A stretch of 64,000 nucleotides of DNA from Streptomyces sclerotialus (lineage in GTDB: Bacteria; Actinomycetota; Actinomycetes; Streptomycetales; Streptomycetaceae). Location of the stretch: NCBI RefSeq assembly GCF_040907265.1, contig NZ_JBFOHP010000002.1:186001-250000 (forward strand). Reading direction: 5' to 3'. A program made the translations under genes and the position numbers. The notes beneath the pieces were generated by a model. It saw only the letters and a list, made by a program, of their open reading frames with translations. It did not search any database and was not told the DNA's origin. Of this stretch, positions 1 to 9,249 are shown in pieces. Within the stretch, counting starts at the first letter, position 1; each line of letters begins with the position of its first letter.

Positions 1-352
1 GTCCGCCGGACTGGCGATCCTTGCGTTCCTCCCCGAAGGGGACCGCTCCGCCTACCTGCGCTCGCTGCCGGCCTCCACGCCGCTGCCTGACGGGCACTCG
101 GCGGCCGAGCTCGAAGCGCGCGTCGAGGAGACCCGCCGACGCGGCTTCGCCGTCAACCCCGGGTTGATCGTCCCCGGCAGCTGGGGGATCGGCGCGGCCG
201 TATTCAACCGCCAGGGCGAGCCGCGTTGGGCGCTGAGCATCACCGGCATCGAGCAGCGGCTGGCCCCGCCGCGACAGGCCGAGTTGGGCGCCCTGCTGAT
301 GCGGGAGGCCCACGTGCTCTCTACGCGGATGGCCGGCCCGGCCCGCGGCTGA
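1..352 (+). CDS. IclR-family transcriptional regulator, C-terminal part (5' end outside window)
   Basis: The reading frame is open from the first bases of the window to the TGA at 350-352, so about 116 C-terminal residues are present and the start lies outside. The fragment reads as the IclR effector-binding domain: an opening AGLAILAFLP stretch, the RRRGFAVNPG segment, the GSWGIGAAVFN core and an ALSITG strand followed by a closing helix that ends in LST. The N-terminal winged-helix DNA-binding part is missing from view. IclR proteins usually repress or activate catabolic genes next to them, which fits the catabolic genes that follow. Seen: domain signature. Inferred: control of this locus. 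Confidence 0.8.
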   Translation, partial: SAGLAILAFLPEGDRSAYLRSLPASTPLPDGHSAAELEARVEETRRRGFAVNPGLIVPGSWGIGAAVFNRQGEPRWALSITGIEQRLAPPRQAELGALLMREAHVLSTRMAGPARG

Positions 353-554
353 CCCGGCCCGGTTCCTGCGCCGTACGATGCGGGGCATCGCCGCCGGGAA
401 CGACGAGGTGCTGCGGCGACAACCGACGCTCCTTCGGCGCTGAACGCCGTGGCCGCCATCCTGCGGCCGACACCCTCAGCCGGGGCGCCTGACGGTGGGC
501 GCCCAGGGCTGGCAGAACCCCGGCACTGCCCCGGAACTGACAGAATGACCTGTC

Positions 555-2434
555 GTGGACACCGCTGAGCGCCTCTTCGAGATGCTGCTCGCCAGTGCCG
601 ACCGGGCGGACTTCGACGCCCTCCTCGAGGCCGGCACGGCCGAGGCGTTGGCGGCCGGTCTGGGCGAGGGGGAGCTGGCCAAGCTGCGCCGCCAGCACTC
701 GCTGGCACTGCGCGTGCGCGAGCAGATGGCCCACCAGGCCAGCCGGGAGTCGGAGCTGTCGGCGCTGAACCAGACCGCCATCGACCTCAACGAGATCCGC
801 GACCTCGACCGGATCCTTACGGCGATCGTGCAACGAGCCCGGCGGCTGCTCGGTGCCGACATGACCTACCTCTCGCTCAACGACGAGGAACACGGGGCGT
901 CGTATATGAAGGTCACCGACGGTGCCCTGACGCCGGAATTCCGGCGCTTGCGACTACCGCTCGGCACCGGCCTGCTCGGGCTGGTGGCCCAGGACGGGGC
1001 ACCGTACTTCACCGACGACTACCAGGCGGACGCCCGCTTTTTGCACCAGGGCGACATCGACGAGGCGGTGGCCGCCGAGCAGATTCAGGCCATCCTGGGC
1101 GTCCCGCTCATCGGCGCCGGGCGGGTGATCGGCGCCCTGCTTGCGGTGCACCGCCGCGTACGTCCCTTCCCGCCGCGCGAAGTGGCGCTGCTCGGCGCGT
1201 TCGCCGCCCACGCGGCGGTGGCGCTGGAGAGCGCGCGGCTCTTCGGCGAGGCCCGCGAGGCGCTGGCCGCGCTGGACACCGCCAACGAGCGGCTGCAGGC
1301 ACAAAACGATGAGATCGCCAGGGCCGCTGCCGCGCACGACCGGCTGACCCACGTCCTGACCGAGGGCGGCGCCCTGGAGAAGCTCGCCGCGGTGCTGGCG
1401 ACGACGCTGGGCGCCGACGTCGAGGTGTACGGCGAGGCCGACCAACTGCTCGCCCCGACAGCGCGCTCCGCGGCCGCGGACGTACGCACCGCGACGGCCC
1501 TGGCGCGCAATGCCGCCGGCTGTGTGCGGGTCACCGAGGGCACCTGGGCCGCCCGAGCCGCTGCGGCCGGCGAGCATCTTGGCACCCTCGTGGCGATGCG
1601 CGGGCACGACCTGACGGTGGCGGAGCAGCGCACGCTGGAGCGGGGCGCGGAGGTGGCGGCCATCGTGCTGCTGCTGCGGCGCACTGAGTTGGAGGCCGTC
1701 GGCCGGGCCCGTGGCGAGCTGCTCACCGACCTGCTGGCGCGGGAGCGCCTCGACCCGGCGCGGCTGCGCGACCTGGCGCGCCGCCAGGGCGTCGACCTCG
1801 ACGCGCGGCTCGCCATCGCGATCGCCCGGCCGGCCGATGAGGCGGACCCTGGCCACCGTGCGCGCCGGGCGGCAACCCTCGCGGCCGAGGCCGAGCGTGG
1901 TACCGGGACTGCGTCATCGTTCTGGCCCCGCTCGCACCCGGCGATCTCGGCCGGCTCGTCACCCGGCGCCTGCCAGGCGCCACGGTCGGGCTCGCTGTGT
2001 GCGGTCGCGGCGCGGAGGGGGTCTCGAAGGGCTGGCGGGAGGCCGACCAGACGCTAAAAGCGTTGGTCGCCCTCGGCCGTCACGGTGAGGTCTGTGCCGC
2101 CCCCGATCTCGGCCTCACCCGCCTGCTGCTGGGGCACAACGGCGGATCTGAGCTGGAGGAGTTCCTCACCCGGACGCTGGGACCGTTGCTGGAGCACGAG
2201 GCCAAGCGCGGCACGGAGCTGATCGAGACCCTGCAGCACTGGTTCGCAACCGGGGGTTCTCTGGCCGAGACGGCGACCCGGATGCACGTCCACCCCAACA
2301 CCATCGGCCAGCGGCTCGACCGGGTCGGCCGGCTGCTCGGCGCCACCTGGCGCAACCCCGAACGCAGAGTGGAGGTGCAGATAGCGCTGCGCCTGCACGC
2401 CCTGCGCGAGGGTGGGATCGAACCCATGCAATGA
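555..2434 (+). pseudogene. GAF-domain / PucR-type helix-turn-helix regulator, interrupted by a frameshift
   Basis: Two overlapping frames together give one regulator of about 625 residues. The first (GTG at 555) carries a short helical lead, a GAF domain at roughly residues 70-225 (for example LLGADMTYLSLND and GVPLIGAGRVIGALL), a coiled helix and a second sensor-like region. It loses sense near 1895. The other frame picks up at about 1898 with WYRDCVIVLAPLAPGD and runs to 2434, ending in the PucR-type HTH (SLAETATRMHVHPNTIGQRL). A one-base deletion, or a two-base insertion, near 1895 explains this. GAF-HTH regulators of this build usually sense aromatic or ketone compounds and control adjacent catabolic genes. 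As written the DNA-binding end is out of frame, so the gene is inactive unless this is a sequence error. Confidence 0.75.
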
Positions 2435-2494
2435 CGCTTGAATATGGTCTCGGGCACACAGTCAGCGCCGTACGTTCCCCCTACGCTCTCGGCC

Positions 2495-3325
2495 ATGGGA
2501 CCACTTCAGAACACCCCGGAACTCAAGGGCCGCGTCGCCGTTGTCACGGGCGCGGCCAGCGGCGTCGGACGCGCCATCGCCGGGCGGCTGGCCGCTGACG
2601 GAGCCCGCGTCATTGCCCTGGACCTCGACCGGGCGGGAGCCGAGCGCGTCGCCGAAGAGGTCGGCGGGGAAGCGCATGCCGTCGACCTCAGCGATCCCGC
2701 GGCGATCGAGGAACTCGGCCTGCGGGACCGTGCTGTCGACATCCTGGTCAACTGTGCGGGCATTCAGCACGTTGCTCCGGTGGAGGAGTTCGAACCCGCG
2801 CGGTTCGAGCTGATCCACCGGCTCATGCTGCACGCTCCGTTCCTGCTCGCACGCGCCGTCTTGCCGGGGATGTATGAGCGGCACTGGGGCCGGCTGGTGC
2901 ACGTGACGTCCGCTCATGGCCATCGCGCGTCCGCCTTCAAGTCGGCGTACGTAAGCGCCAAGCACGGCCTTGAGGGTCTGTCGAAAGTCCTCGCGGTCGA
3001 GGGGGCCGAGCGGGGGGTCACCAGCAACACCGTCGCGCCGGGGTACGTGCGTACCCCCCTGGTCGAAGGCCAGATCGCCGATCAGGCAGTGCGCCACGGG
3101 GTGCCCGAGGACGAAGTGGTACGCGATGTGCTGCTGGCCCGCACACCCGTGAAGCGGCTGATCGACCCCGAGGAAGTCGCTGGTGTCGTGGGCTTCCTGT
3201 GCGGCCCCGGCACCGACTCGATCAACGGCGCCTCCTATGTCCTCGACGGCGGCTGGACCGCGACCTTAGAGCCCTGTCCGCACCCCACCCGACCCGTACT
3301 GGAGGAGACCGATGACCAGCAGTGA
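2495..3325 (+). CDS. SDR-family 3-hydroxybutyrate dehydrogenase-like oxidoreductase
   Basis: The 276-residue protein has the classic short-chain dehydrogenase layout: the nucleotide-binding motif VTGAASGVGRAIA at about residues 15-27, NCAG near 87, a catalytic Ser near 140 (VTSAHG) and the YVSAKHG Tyr/Lys pair near 152-156. The stretches NCAGIQHVAPVEEF and PGYVRTPLVEGQIADQA are typical of 3-hydroxybutyrate dehydrogenases, which interconvert hydroxybutyrate and acetoacetate with NAD. I chose the ATG at 2495 because the family N-terminus (LKGRVAVVTG) begins there; an in-frame ATG at 2438 would add 19 unrelated residues. It overlaps the start region of the next gene, so the two are probably one transcript. 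Substrate is inferred from family resemblance; another beta-hydroxy acid or alcohol is possible. Confidence 0.75.
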   Translation: MGPLQNTPELKGRVAVVTGAASGVGRAIAGRLAADGARVIALDLDRAGAERVAEEVGGEAHAVDLSDPAAIEELGLRDRAVDILVNCAGIQHVAPVEEFEPARFELIHRLMLHAPFLLARAVLPGMYERHWGRLVHVTSAHGHRASAFKSAYVSAKHGLEGLSKVLAVEGAERGVTSNTVAPGYVRTPLVEGQIADQAVRHGVPEDEVVRDVLLARTPVKRLIDPEEVAGVVGFLCGPGTDSINGASYVLDGGWTATLEPCPHPTRPVLEETDDQQ

Positions 3326-4161
3326 CGTCAGCAACCCCGAGACCGGGACAACGATCGACGCGGGGGGGGATAGCCACGAACGTGCATGACGTTGCGCCGG
3401 CCCATGGCCGGCCGGCGGGCACCGTCCTGCTGCTGCACGGGTCCGGGCCCGGGGCCACGGCGTGGGGCACGTGGCGTCTCACGATCCCCGCCCTGGCGAG
3501 CAGCCTGCGTGTCGTGGCCCCCGACATCCCTGGCTTCGGTGACACCCAGCGACCCGCCGACGGGGTCTACACCCCGTCGCGCTGGGTCGAGCATTTGGTC
3601 GCGCTGCTCGACAGCCTTGGGCTGGAGCAGGTCAGCGTCGTGGGGAACAGCTTCGGCGGCGCGCTGGCCCTCCGCCTGGCCACCGAGCACCCCGACCGTG
3701 TCGACAGGCTCGCCCTCATGGGCAGTGCCGGACTCTCGTTCCCCGTCACGCGGAGCCTGGGGAAGGTGTGGGGCTACCGGCCGTCGTTCGAGGCCATGCG
3801 CGGCCTGGTCGACGTGCTCGCCTACGACACCCCCCTCGTCACCGACGACCTGTTACGGCTGCGCTTCGAGGCGTCCACCCGTCCGGGGCGGCAGGAGGCG
3901 TATGAGCAGATGTTCCCCCACCCCCACCAGGAGGTGCTGGATCGCCTGGCGGTGCCGGAAGAACTCATCGCCGCGCTGCCACATGAGACGCTCATAATCC
4001 ATGGCCGCGAGGACGCTGTAATCCCGCTGAGTTCGGCTTTCCGGCTCCTGGAACTAATTGGGCGCGCCGAGTTGCACGTTTTCGGACGGTGCGGCCACTG
4101 GACGCAGCTCGAGCACCCAGAGCGCTATAATTTCGTTCTCTCCAGCTTTTTGAACCGCTAA
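3312..4161 (+). CDS. Alpha/beta hydrolase, meta-cleavage-product (C-C bond) hydrolase type; probable 1-base frameshift near its start
   Basis: The main frame encodes a 279-residue hydrolase with HGSGPGATAW (oxyanion loop), GNSFGGALALRLA (nucleophile Ser), an Asp in HGREDAVIP and the catalytic His in FGRCGHWTQLEHPE. This layout is that of MhpC/XylF/HsaD-type hydrolases that cleave ring-fission products. A GTG at 3322 keeps one frame open. However, the only good ribosome site (GGAGGAG at 3300-3306) precedes an ATG at 3312 in another frame, which encodes a family-like start MTSSDVSNPETGTTIDAGG. The two frames meet at a run of eight G at 3362-3369; seven G would join them into an intact gene ending AGGIATNVHDV. 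So either the G run is a sequencing slip or the gene uses the poorer GTG start. Confidence 0.75.
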
Positions 4162-4348
4162 CCGGTGCGCGGTGCGGCGATATCAAGGATGGTTCCTTCA
4201 GATAATTCCGGTTCGGTCGGAGACCTCCCATAGATAGTGGGCGCAGCGGCATCGCACGGACTGCCTGCTGCCATCTCGTCACGCGCCAGGACAAACAGGG
4301 CGAGATCCGCGGGCGCGCAGCCGGGTGGCGTCAACCTGCCCCGTCGGA

Positions 4349-6208
4349 TCAGTAGATGCTGGCTGAGAGGTCCAGACCCAGTGCGCGGATCTTGCGGTAC
4401 AAGGTGGAGCGCGCGATGCCGAGCGCCAGTGCCGCCTGGTGCTTGTTGCCTCCCGCCTCTCGCAGCGCCCGCACGATCGCCTGCGCCTCGATCTGTTCCA
4501 GCGCGGCCAGTTGGCGTCGCGCGGCGCGCGCGACGTACTCCGGCGGGAGGTCGGCGGTGCTGATCCGTCCGGCGGAGCGGCCCGTGAGCGTACGCCGCAC
4601 CAATGCCCGCAGGGAGGTCAGGTTGCCCGGCCAGTCGAGCCGGGTCAGTGCCTGCACCGCCTCCGGGGACCATGTGGCGGGTGTGCCGCCGCGTGCCGCC
4701 TCCGCGGAGAAGCGGGCCAGCAGGTCAGGGAAGTCGTCGAGGCGCTCGCGCAGCGCAGGGACCTCAAGGACCAGCTCGAAGGAGTCGAGCAGCGCGTTGT
4801 GGGCAGCCGGCTCGCCGGCAGCGCTGCGTGCGGTCGCCAGCAGCCGGGCTGGCGGGGTGCGCCGTACCGCGGCCAGGGTCGTGAGTGCGGCCGAGGGCGA
4901 GAGCGAGTCGGCGTGGCGTACGACCAGGGCGATGTCAGGGCCGCTGAGCTGGGAGGCCAACAGGTTGCGCCAGCCGTCCTCGCCGAGTGCGAGGGCCTCG
5001 GCGGCGTCGACGACGCGGACGTCTGGCAGGTCCTGCAGGGCCTGCGCCACCGCCAGGCGGCCCGTGCCGGGCTCGCCCAGCACGAGCACGGCCTCGGGGC
5101 CGTTGCGCAAGGACGCCGCGCGGCGGCAGAGCGCTCTCCACTTCTCGCTGTGCCCGACCAGACCTGGCAGCACGGCCGGAGCGTCGTGGACGGATGAAGC
5201 GGCGGGGGCAGATCTGGGGCTTTCTACCGAGGCCTCGGTGGCGGCTCCGCAGGCGCCCTGCGCGAGCTCGGGCGCCGGCCGCTGCGCACGGGGGGTGGGG
5301 TCCTTGCGCAAGATCAGGATGGCGCCAGCATCGGCGTCGTCATGGGCCAGGGGGCGGCAGTCCACCTTGAGCACCTGGCCGTCGGGCAGGGTCAGACTGC
5401 TCGGGCCGCGGTTGCGTTCGCGCAGGCTGCGCCGGGCGTGCTCCCACAGCAGGGTCTGGTCGACGCCGCCGAGCAAGCGGGCCGCCGCCGCGTTGGTGAT
5501 GATGGTCGTGACGTCGAGAGCGACGATCGGGTGGCGTATGTCGCGGTTGTAGGTCGTGTAGGCCTCGAAGAGCCGTTGCCCGCGCTGCGAGGCGCGGAGC
5601 AGCAGCGCCTCCTCAATGGCCCTCGCCAGTTCCGTGACCCACGAGAGCATGAGCGGGGTGGTGTCGGCGAGGCGGCAGATGAGCGAGACACTGCCCAGCA
5701 GGGCCCGGCGCACTGGATGGAAGATCGGGGCGCTGGCGCAGCTGTACTGCTTGAACAGTTCCGAGAAGTGCTCCGGCCCCCGGATCAGTACCGGGCTGCC
5801 GGTGAGCAATGTGACCAGCCCGGTCGTGCCGACCGTGGACTCGTCCATCATGAACCCGGCTGCCACGCCCTTGGCGTCCAGGCCGGCGGCCATCGCGGGG
5901 TCGCGTACCCAGCGCCGCAGCAGCCGGCCCTCGCGGTCGGTGAGCACCAGAGCGCATGCGCTCTGGTCGAGTGCGGCGACGCGCTTCTCGACGATCGGGG
6001 TGACGGTACGCGTGAGATAGCCGTCGAACTCCACCTCGGTCAGCGGAACCGGAGAGGCGGCCTCGGGCGCCAGGCCTTGCAAGCGCGAGCGGCGCCATGA
6101 CTCGTACACCGTGGGGTGCAGGTCCGCCGCTGCTCCGACCTGTGCGTCCAGTGCGTTGGAGAAGACATCGTCGCGCGCCCTGCTGGCGGTGCGCAGCCAG
6201 TCATTCAT
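4349..6208 (-). CDS. AcoR-like GAF / AAA-remnant / Fis-HTH transcriptional regulator
   Basis: This 619-residue protein is built like the acetoin regulator AcoR. A GAF-type sensor region covers about residues 30-200 (DESTVGTTGLVTLLTGSPVL), followed by a PAS-like segment, a P-loop region near 370-550 and a C-terminal Fis-type HTH (GGNKHQAALALGIARSTLYR). Unlike true sigma-54 activators it has no GAFTGA loop, and the Walker A lysine is Arg (GEPGTGRLAV), so the ATPase domain looks degenerate. That fits Actinobacteria, which generally lack sigma-54. It is transcribed away from the monooxygenase gene at 6656 and shares the intervening region, so control of that operon in response to a small carbonyl compound or alcohol is likely but inferred. 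Confidence 0.8.
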   Translation of the reverse strand: MNDWLRTASRARDDVFSNALDAQVGAAADLHPTVYESWRRSRLQGLAPEAASPVPLTEVEFDGYLTRTVTPIVEKRVAALDQSACALVLTDREGRLLRRWVRDPAMAAGLDAKGVAAGFMMDESTVGTTGLVTLLTGSPVLIRGPEHFSELFKQYSCASAPIFHPVRRALLGSVSLICRLADTTPLMLSWVTELARAIEEALLLRASQRGQRLFEAYTTYNRDIRHPIVALDVTTIITNAAAARLLGGVDQTLLWEHARRSLRERNRGPSSLTLPDGQVLKVDCRPLAHDDADAGAILILRKDPTPRAQRPAPELAQGACGAATEASVESPRSAPAASSVHDAPAVLPGLVGHSEKWRALCRRAASLRNGPEAVLVLGEPGTGRLAVAQALQDLPDVRVVDAAEALALGEDGWRNLLASQLSGPDIALVVRHADSLSPSAALTTLAAVRRTPPARLLATARSAAGEPAAHNALLDSFELVLEVPALRERLDDFPDLLARFSAEAARGGTPATWSPEAVQALTRLDWPGNLTSLRALVRRTLTGRSAGRISTADLPPEYVARAARRQLAALEQIEAQAIVRALREAGGNKHQAALALGIARSTLYRKIRALGLDLSASIY

Positions 6209-6655
6209 CCCTTGGCCTCCTGACTCCCGCCTCCTGCAGGGTGGCGCGGCCGGCGGCTCAGACGCCGAGTGCCACCCCGGTTACGGCAATGTTACGTACG
6301 TCACTTGCCGTCGGAGTGTCGCGTAACGAGACACTCCGCAGCGTCCGGGCGGCTGCCGAGGAAGCGCACGGGCTCTTCCCGGGCCGCTCGCACCGTATGG
6401 AAGCGATCCGCATTGCGGTGATCGGGCGGCGGTACAGCGGTCGTCCGGCAGCAATCCCGAAAGCCCGAGACCGGTTGACGCATTTCGCTACAGACTGCCG
6501 TGGCGGCGGTCACATCCGTTTCAGAATGCGACAACTGGCAGTGCCAACAGCGTGGCAGGGTTCCAGGCATCGAAAACAGCGCGACATCGGAGCGACATCG
6601 GCTCGACATATCAGCCGGGTTCGCATTCCTTGTTCCACGAGAAGGGGACACCGCA
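6209..6655. promoter_or_regulatory. Divergent intergenic region between the AcoR-like regulator and the monooxygenase operon
   Basis: About 450 bases without a convincing gene. It must hold the promoters of both flanking transcripts. It contains a 9-bp inverted repeat at 6312-6338, a self-complementary ACGTACGT at 6294-6301, a cluster of TGGCA/TGCCA half-sites at 6536-6557, and a short direct repeat GCGACATCGG at about 6580-6600. A GAAGGGG ribosome site at 6640-6646 precedes the ATG at 6656. Specific promoter boxes cannot be assigned by eye. Confidence 0.5.
6312..6338. promoter_or_regulatory. Candidate operator: 9-bp inverted repeat
   Basis: CGGAGTGTC at 6312-6320 and GACACTCCG at 6330-6338 are perfect inverted repeats separated by nine bases. 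The inner sequence resembles the TGTCG...CGACA type of site reported for AcoR-like activators, though the match is partial. Its place between the divergent regulator and the monooxygenase gene suits a binding site for the AcoR-like protein. The role is inferred. Confidence 0.4.
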
Positions 6656-7723
6656 ATGATTCCGAGCTTCCAACTCCTGTTCCAGAACTCCGACCCGAAC
6701 CAGAGCGACGCCGAGCTCTACCGCAAAGACCTCCACCTCGCCGACCTCGCGGAGCCGCTCGGCTTCTCGGCCATCTGGTGCGTGGAGCACCACTTCGACG
6801 CCGGGTACTCCATGTGTCCCGACAACATGCAGCTGCTGTCCTACCTCGCAGCCCGCACCACCTCGATCGAGCTCGTGCCGGCGGCCGTCATCCTGCCGTG
6901 GTGGACCCAGCCCGTCCGCGTCGCGGAGAAGGTCGCGATGCTCGACATCCTCGCGGGCGGCCGTGTCCGCCTCGGCCTGGGGCGGGGCCTGTCCCGCATG
7001 GAGTACGCCTCGCTCGGCATGGACATGAACGAGGCCCGCGAGCGGTTCGACGAGTCCGCCGAAATGGTGCTGCGCGCCCTCGACTCCGGCGTGATCTCAG
7101 GCGACGGCCCGTTGTTCCCGCAGCCCGAAGCCACGATCGCGCCCGCTCCGCCGCGCGGGTTCCGCGACCGCACGGTCTGCATCGCCATGTCGCCCGACTC
7201 GCTGGACGTGGCGGCCGAACTCGGCGCCGCCATGGCCACCTTCGTTCAGTTCCCGATCGAGAAGCACGCGCCGCTGATCGAGAACTACCGCGAGGCCTTC
7301 CGGCAGAAGCAGGGCCGTGAGGCGCCCGCGCCGACGCTGACCGAGTTCGTCTACTGCTCCGAGGACCCGGAGGAGGCCAAGCAGACCGCCACCGAGTACA
7401 TCTCGCGCTACTTCACACAGGTCATGCGGCACTACGAGTTCGGCGGCACGCACTTCTCAGGGACCGCCGGCTATGAGTCCTACAGCGCGGTGGCCGAGAT
7501 CATCCGCAACGCCGGCCAGGAGGCATCAGCCGCGGCATACGTGGACGCCCAGACCTGGGGCACACCCGAGCAGATCATCGAGAAGGTCAAGGCGCGCCGC
7601 GCCGTCATCGGCGACTACCACCTCAACTGCGCCTTCACCTACGCCGGCCTGCCGCACGACAAGGCCGAGGCGAGCATGCGCCTGTTCGCCGAGAAGGTCA
7701 TCCCGGCCCTCAAGGAACTCTGA
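6656..7723 (+). CDS. LLM-class flavin-dependent oxidoreductase (luciferase-like monooxygenase)
   Basis: The 355-residue protein has the luciferase-like TIM-barrel signatures: an EHHFDAGYS segment near residue 44, LVPAAVILPWWTQPVRVAEKV strand and helix (read in parts) near 75-95, and LAGGRVRLGLGRGLSRMEYA near 100. These enzymes use reduced FMN and oxygen, normally delivered by a separate flavin reductase; one is encoded two genes downstream. The ATG at 6656 follows a GAAGGGG ribosome site by nine bases; an upstream in-frame start at 6500 lacks one. It heads an operon with an esterase, flavin reductase and lactonase, so a type II Baeyer-Villiger-like oxygenation of a ketone is a reasonable inference, though LLM enzymes are diverse and the substrate is not visible. 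Confidence 0.85.
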   Translation: MIPSFQLLFQNSDPNQSDAELYRKDLHLADLAEPLGFSAIWCVEHHFDAGYSMCPDNMQLLSYLAARTTSIELVPAAVILPWWTQPVRVAEKVAMLDILAGGRVRLGLGRGLSRMEYASLGMDMNEARERFDESAEMVLRALDSGVISGDGPLFPQPEATIAPAPPRGFRDRTVCIAMSPDSLDVAAELGAAMATFVQFPIEKHAPLIENYREAFRQKQGREAPAPTLTEFVYCSEDPEEAKQTATEYISRYFTQVMRHYEFGGTHFSGTAGYESYSAVAEIIRNAGQEASAAAYVDAQTWGTPEQIIEKVKARRAVIGDYHLNCAFTYAGLPHDKAEASMRLFAEKVIPALKEL

Positions 7724-7728
7724 TCCTC

Positions 7729-8637
7729 ATGCCCAGTGTCGAGTCCGACGCCCTGCGTCTGCACTTCAACTCCTTCACCGAGCGGCTCGCCGCCAACCCG
7801 GACGCCGACCTCGCCACGATCCGTCGCATGCTCGACGAGCTGCAGGTGCGCAGCGCCGAGCCGACCCAGGTCACCTACGAGGAGGTGGTGGCCGGCGATC
7901 ATCCGGCCATCCTCTGCACCCCGACCCAGCGCTCCGCGACCGGCGCCGTCCTCTACCTCCACGGTGGCGGCTTCATCGGCAGCTCGATGCACACGCACCG
8001 CAAGCTCGGCGGCCATCTGGCCCGCCTAACGGGAGCGCTCGTGCTGGTACTCGACTACCGGCTGGCGCCGGAGGCACAGTTCCCCGCCCCGCTCGATGAC
8101 GCGGCTGCGGCGCTGAAGTGGCTGGAGGGCCAGGGGTACGCAAGGGAGAGAATCGCCCTTGCGGGCGACTCCGCCGGCGGAAACCTGGCCGTGTCCCTCG
8201 CACTCCGGCTCCGCGACGAAGGCGAACCCCGCGTTGCCGGCATCGTCGCCTTCTCCCCATGGCTCGACCTGGCGTGCGCCGGGGAGACGTTCGAGTCGAA
8301 CGCCGCGAAGGACGCCTTCGTACAGCGCCCCGTCACCGAGAACATGGCGGCGCTGTACCTCGGCGACACCGCCGTCACCGACCCTGCGGCGAATCCGTTG
8401 CACGCCGATCTCACCGGGCTTCCGCCCCTCTTCGTCGCCTATGGCGACCAGGAGACGCTGCAGAGCGACAGCGAGCGGCTGGCCGATAAGGCGCGGGCCG
8501 CAGGCGTCGACGTCACCACCGAACTCGCGGAGGGAATGCAACACGTGTATGTCCTCATGGTCGGTCGGGCTCCCGAGGCGGACGCGGCTGTGGCCAACGC
8601 GGCCGCATGGCTGAGCTCCCTGTGGGGTGCGTCGTGA
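7729..8637 (+). CDS. HSL-family alpha/beta hydrolase (esterase)
   Basis: A 302-residue hormone-sensitive-lipase-type esterase. It shows the oxyanion motif LYLHGGGFIGSS near residue 78, the nucleophile elbow GDSAGGN with Ser near 148, an Asp in AYGDQETL near 239 and a His in GMQHVYV near 271, so the catalytic triad is complete. There is no signal peptide, so it acts in the cytoplasm. It starts five bases after the monooxygenase stop and its last bases overlap the flavin reductase start, indicating one transcript with coupled translation. In this context it could hydrolyse an ester made by the monooxygenase; that is inferred. Confidence 0.85.
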   Translation: MPSVESDALRLHFNSFTERLAANPDADLATIRRMLDELQVRSAEPTQVTYEEVVAGDHPAILCTPTQRSATGAVLYLHGGGFIGSSMHTHRKLGGHLARLTGALVLVLDYRLAPEAQFPAPLDDAAAALKWLEGQGYARERIALAGDSAGGNLAVSLALRLRDEGEPRVAGIVAFSPWLDLACAGETFESNAAKDAFVQRPVTENMAALYLGDTAVTDPAANPLHADLTGLPPLFVAYGDQETLQSDSERLADKARAAGVDVTTELAEGMQHVYVLMVGRAPEADAAVANAAAWLSSLWGAS

Positions 8638-9161
8638 GCGCCGCGCTGCCGAACGAGCTCGCGCAACCAGTCGACACCAGCGACCTGCGCCGCGTCTTCG
8701 GGGCCTTCCCCAGCGGAGTGGTCTCGGTATGCGCGCTGGTCGAGGGAGAGCCAGTCGGCATGGTATTCAGCTCATTCACCTCCGTCTCCCTCGACCCGCC
8801 GCTGGTATCGGTCTGCGCCGCGCACAGCTCCGAGACCTGGCCCACCCTGCGCAGGGCCGCCCGGCTCGGGGTGAGTGTGCTCGGAATCTCACACGCCGAC
8901 GCGGCGCGCAAGCTCTCCTCGCGGCAGGGCGACAGGTTCGCCGATCTTGAGATCGAGAGCAGCGAGGACGGGGCGCTGTTCCTCTCGGGCGCCCCTGCCT
9001 GGCTCGACTGCACGGTCGAAACCGAACTGCGGGGCGGAGACCACGATGTGGTTCTGCTCCGTGTGCAGCGGATGGCGACCTCGAGCGACACCGAGCCCCT
9101 GGTCTTCCACGGCTCGCGGTTTCACCGGCTCGACTCGCTGATCAGCCCGACCCGCGGCTGA
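8634..9161 (+). CDS. Flavin reductase family protein (FMN-binding)
   Basis: A 175-residue protein of the flavin reductase-like FMN-binding family. It shows RRVFGAFPSGVVSVCA at the start, GMVFSSFTSVSLDPPLVSVC (read in parts) for flavin contact, and the GDRFADLE and FHGSRFHRL segments near the middle and end. The chosen GTG at 8634 overlaps the esterase stop as GTGA; an in-frame ATG at 8607 lies inside the esterase gene and adds residues foreign to the family. It probably passes reduced FMN to the monooxygenase encoded at 6656. That partnership is inferred from operon position and family biochemistry. Confidence 0.85.
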   Translation: MSAALPNELAQPVDTSDLRRVFGAFPSGVVSVCALVEGEPVGMVFSSFTSVSLDPPLVSVCAAHSSETWPTLRRAARLGVSVLGISHADAARKLSSRQGDRFADLEIESSEDGALFLSGAPAWLDCTVETELRGGDHDVVLLRVQRMATSSDTEPLVFHGSRFHRLDSLISPTRG

Positions 9162-9223
9162 CCAGCGACCAGCGGGGACGCACATCCCCGCACATCCACT
9201 GACAACGGAGTCAGTGCCGCCGC

Positions 9224-9240
9224 GCGGCACGCGGAAGGAA
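9224..9240. other. Short perfect hairpin before the SMP-30 gene
   Basis: GTGCCGC at 9224-9230 and GCGGCAC at 9234-9240 can pair with a three-base loop, directly before the GGAAGGA ribosome site of the gene at 9250. A nearby TGAC...GTCA pair adds symmetry. It may be a weak attenuator or simply an mRNA hairpin. No T-run follows. Confidence 0.35.
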
Positions 9241-9249
9241 TGAACAAAC

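Noticed and set aside
6536..6557. TGGCA...TGCCA as a sigma-54 promoter
   Set aside because: The -12 element TTGCA is missing at the right spacing, and Actinobacteria generally lack sigma-54.
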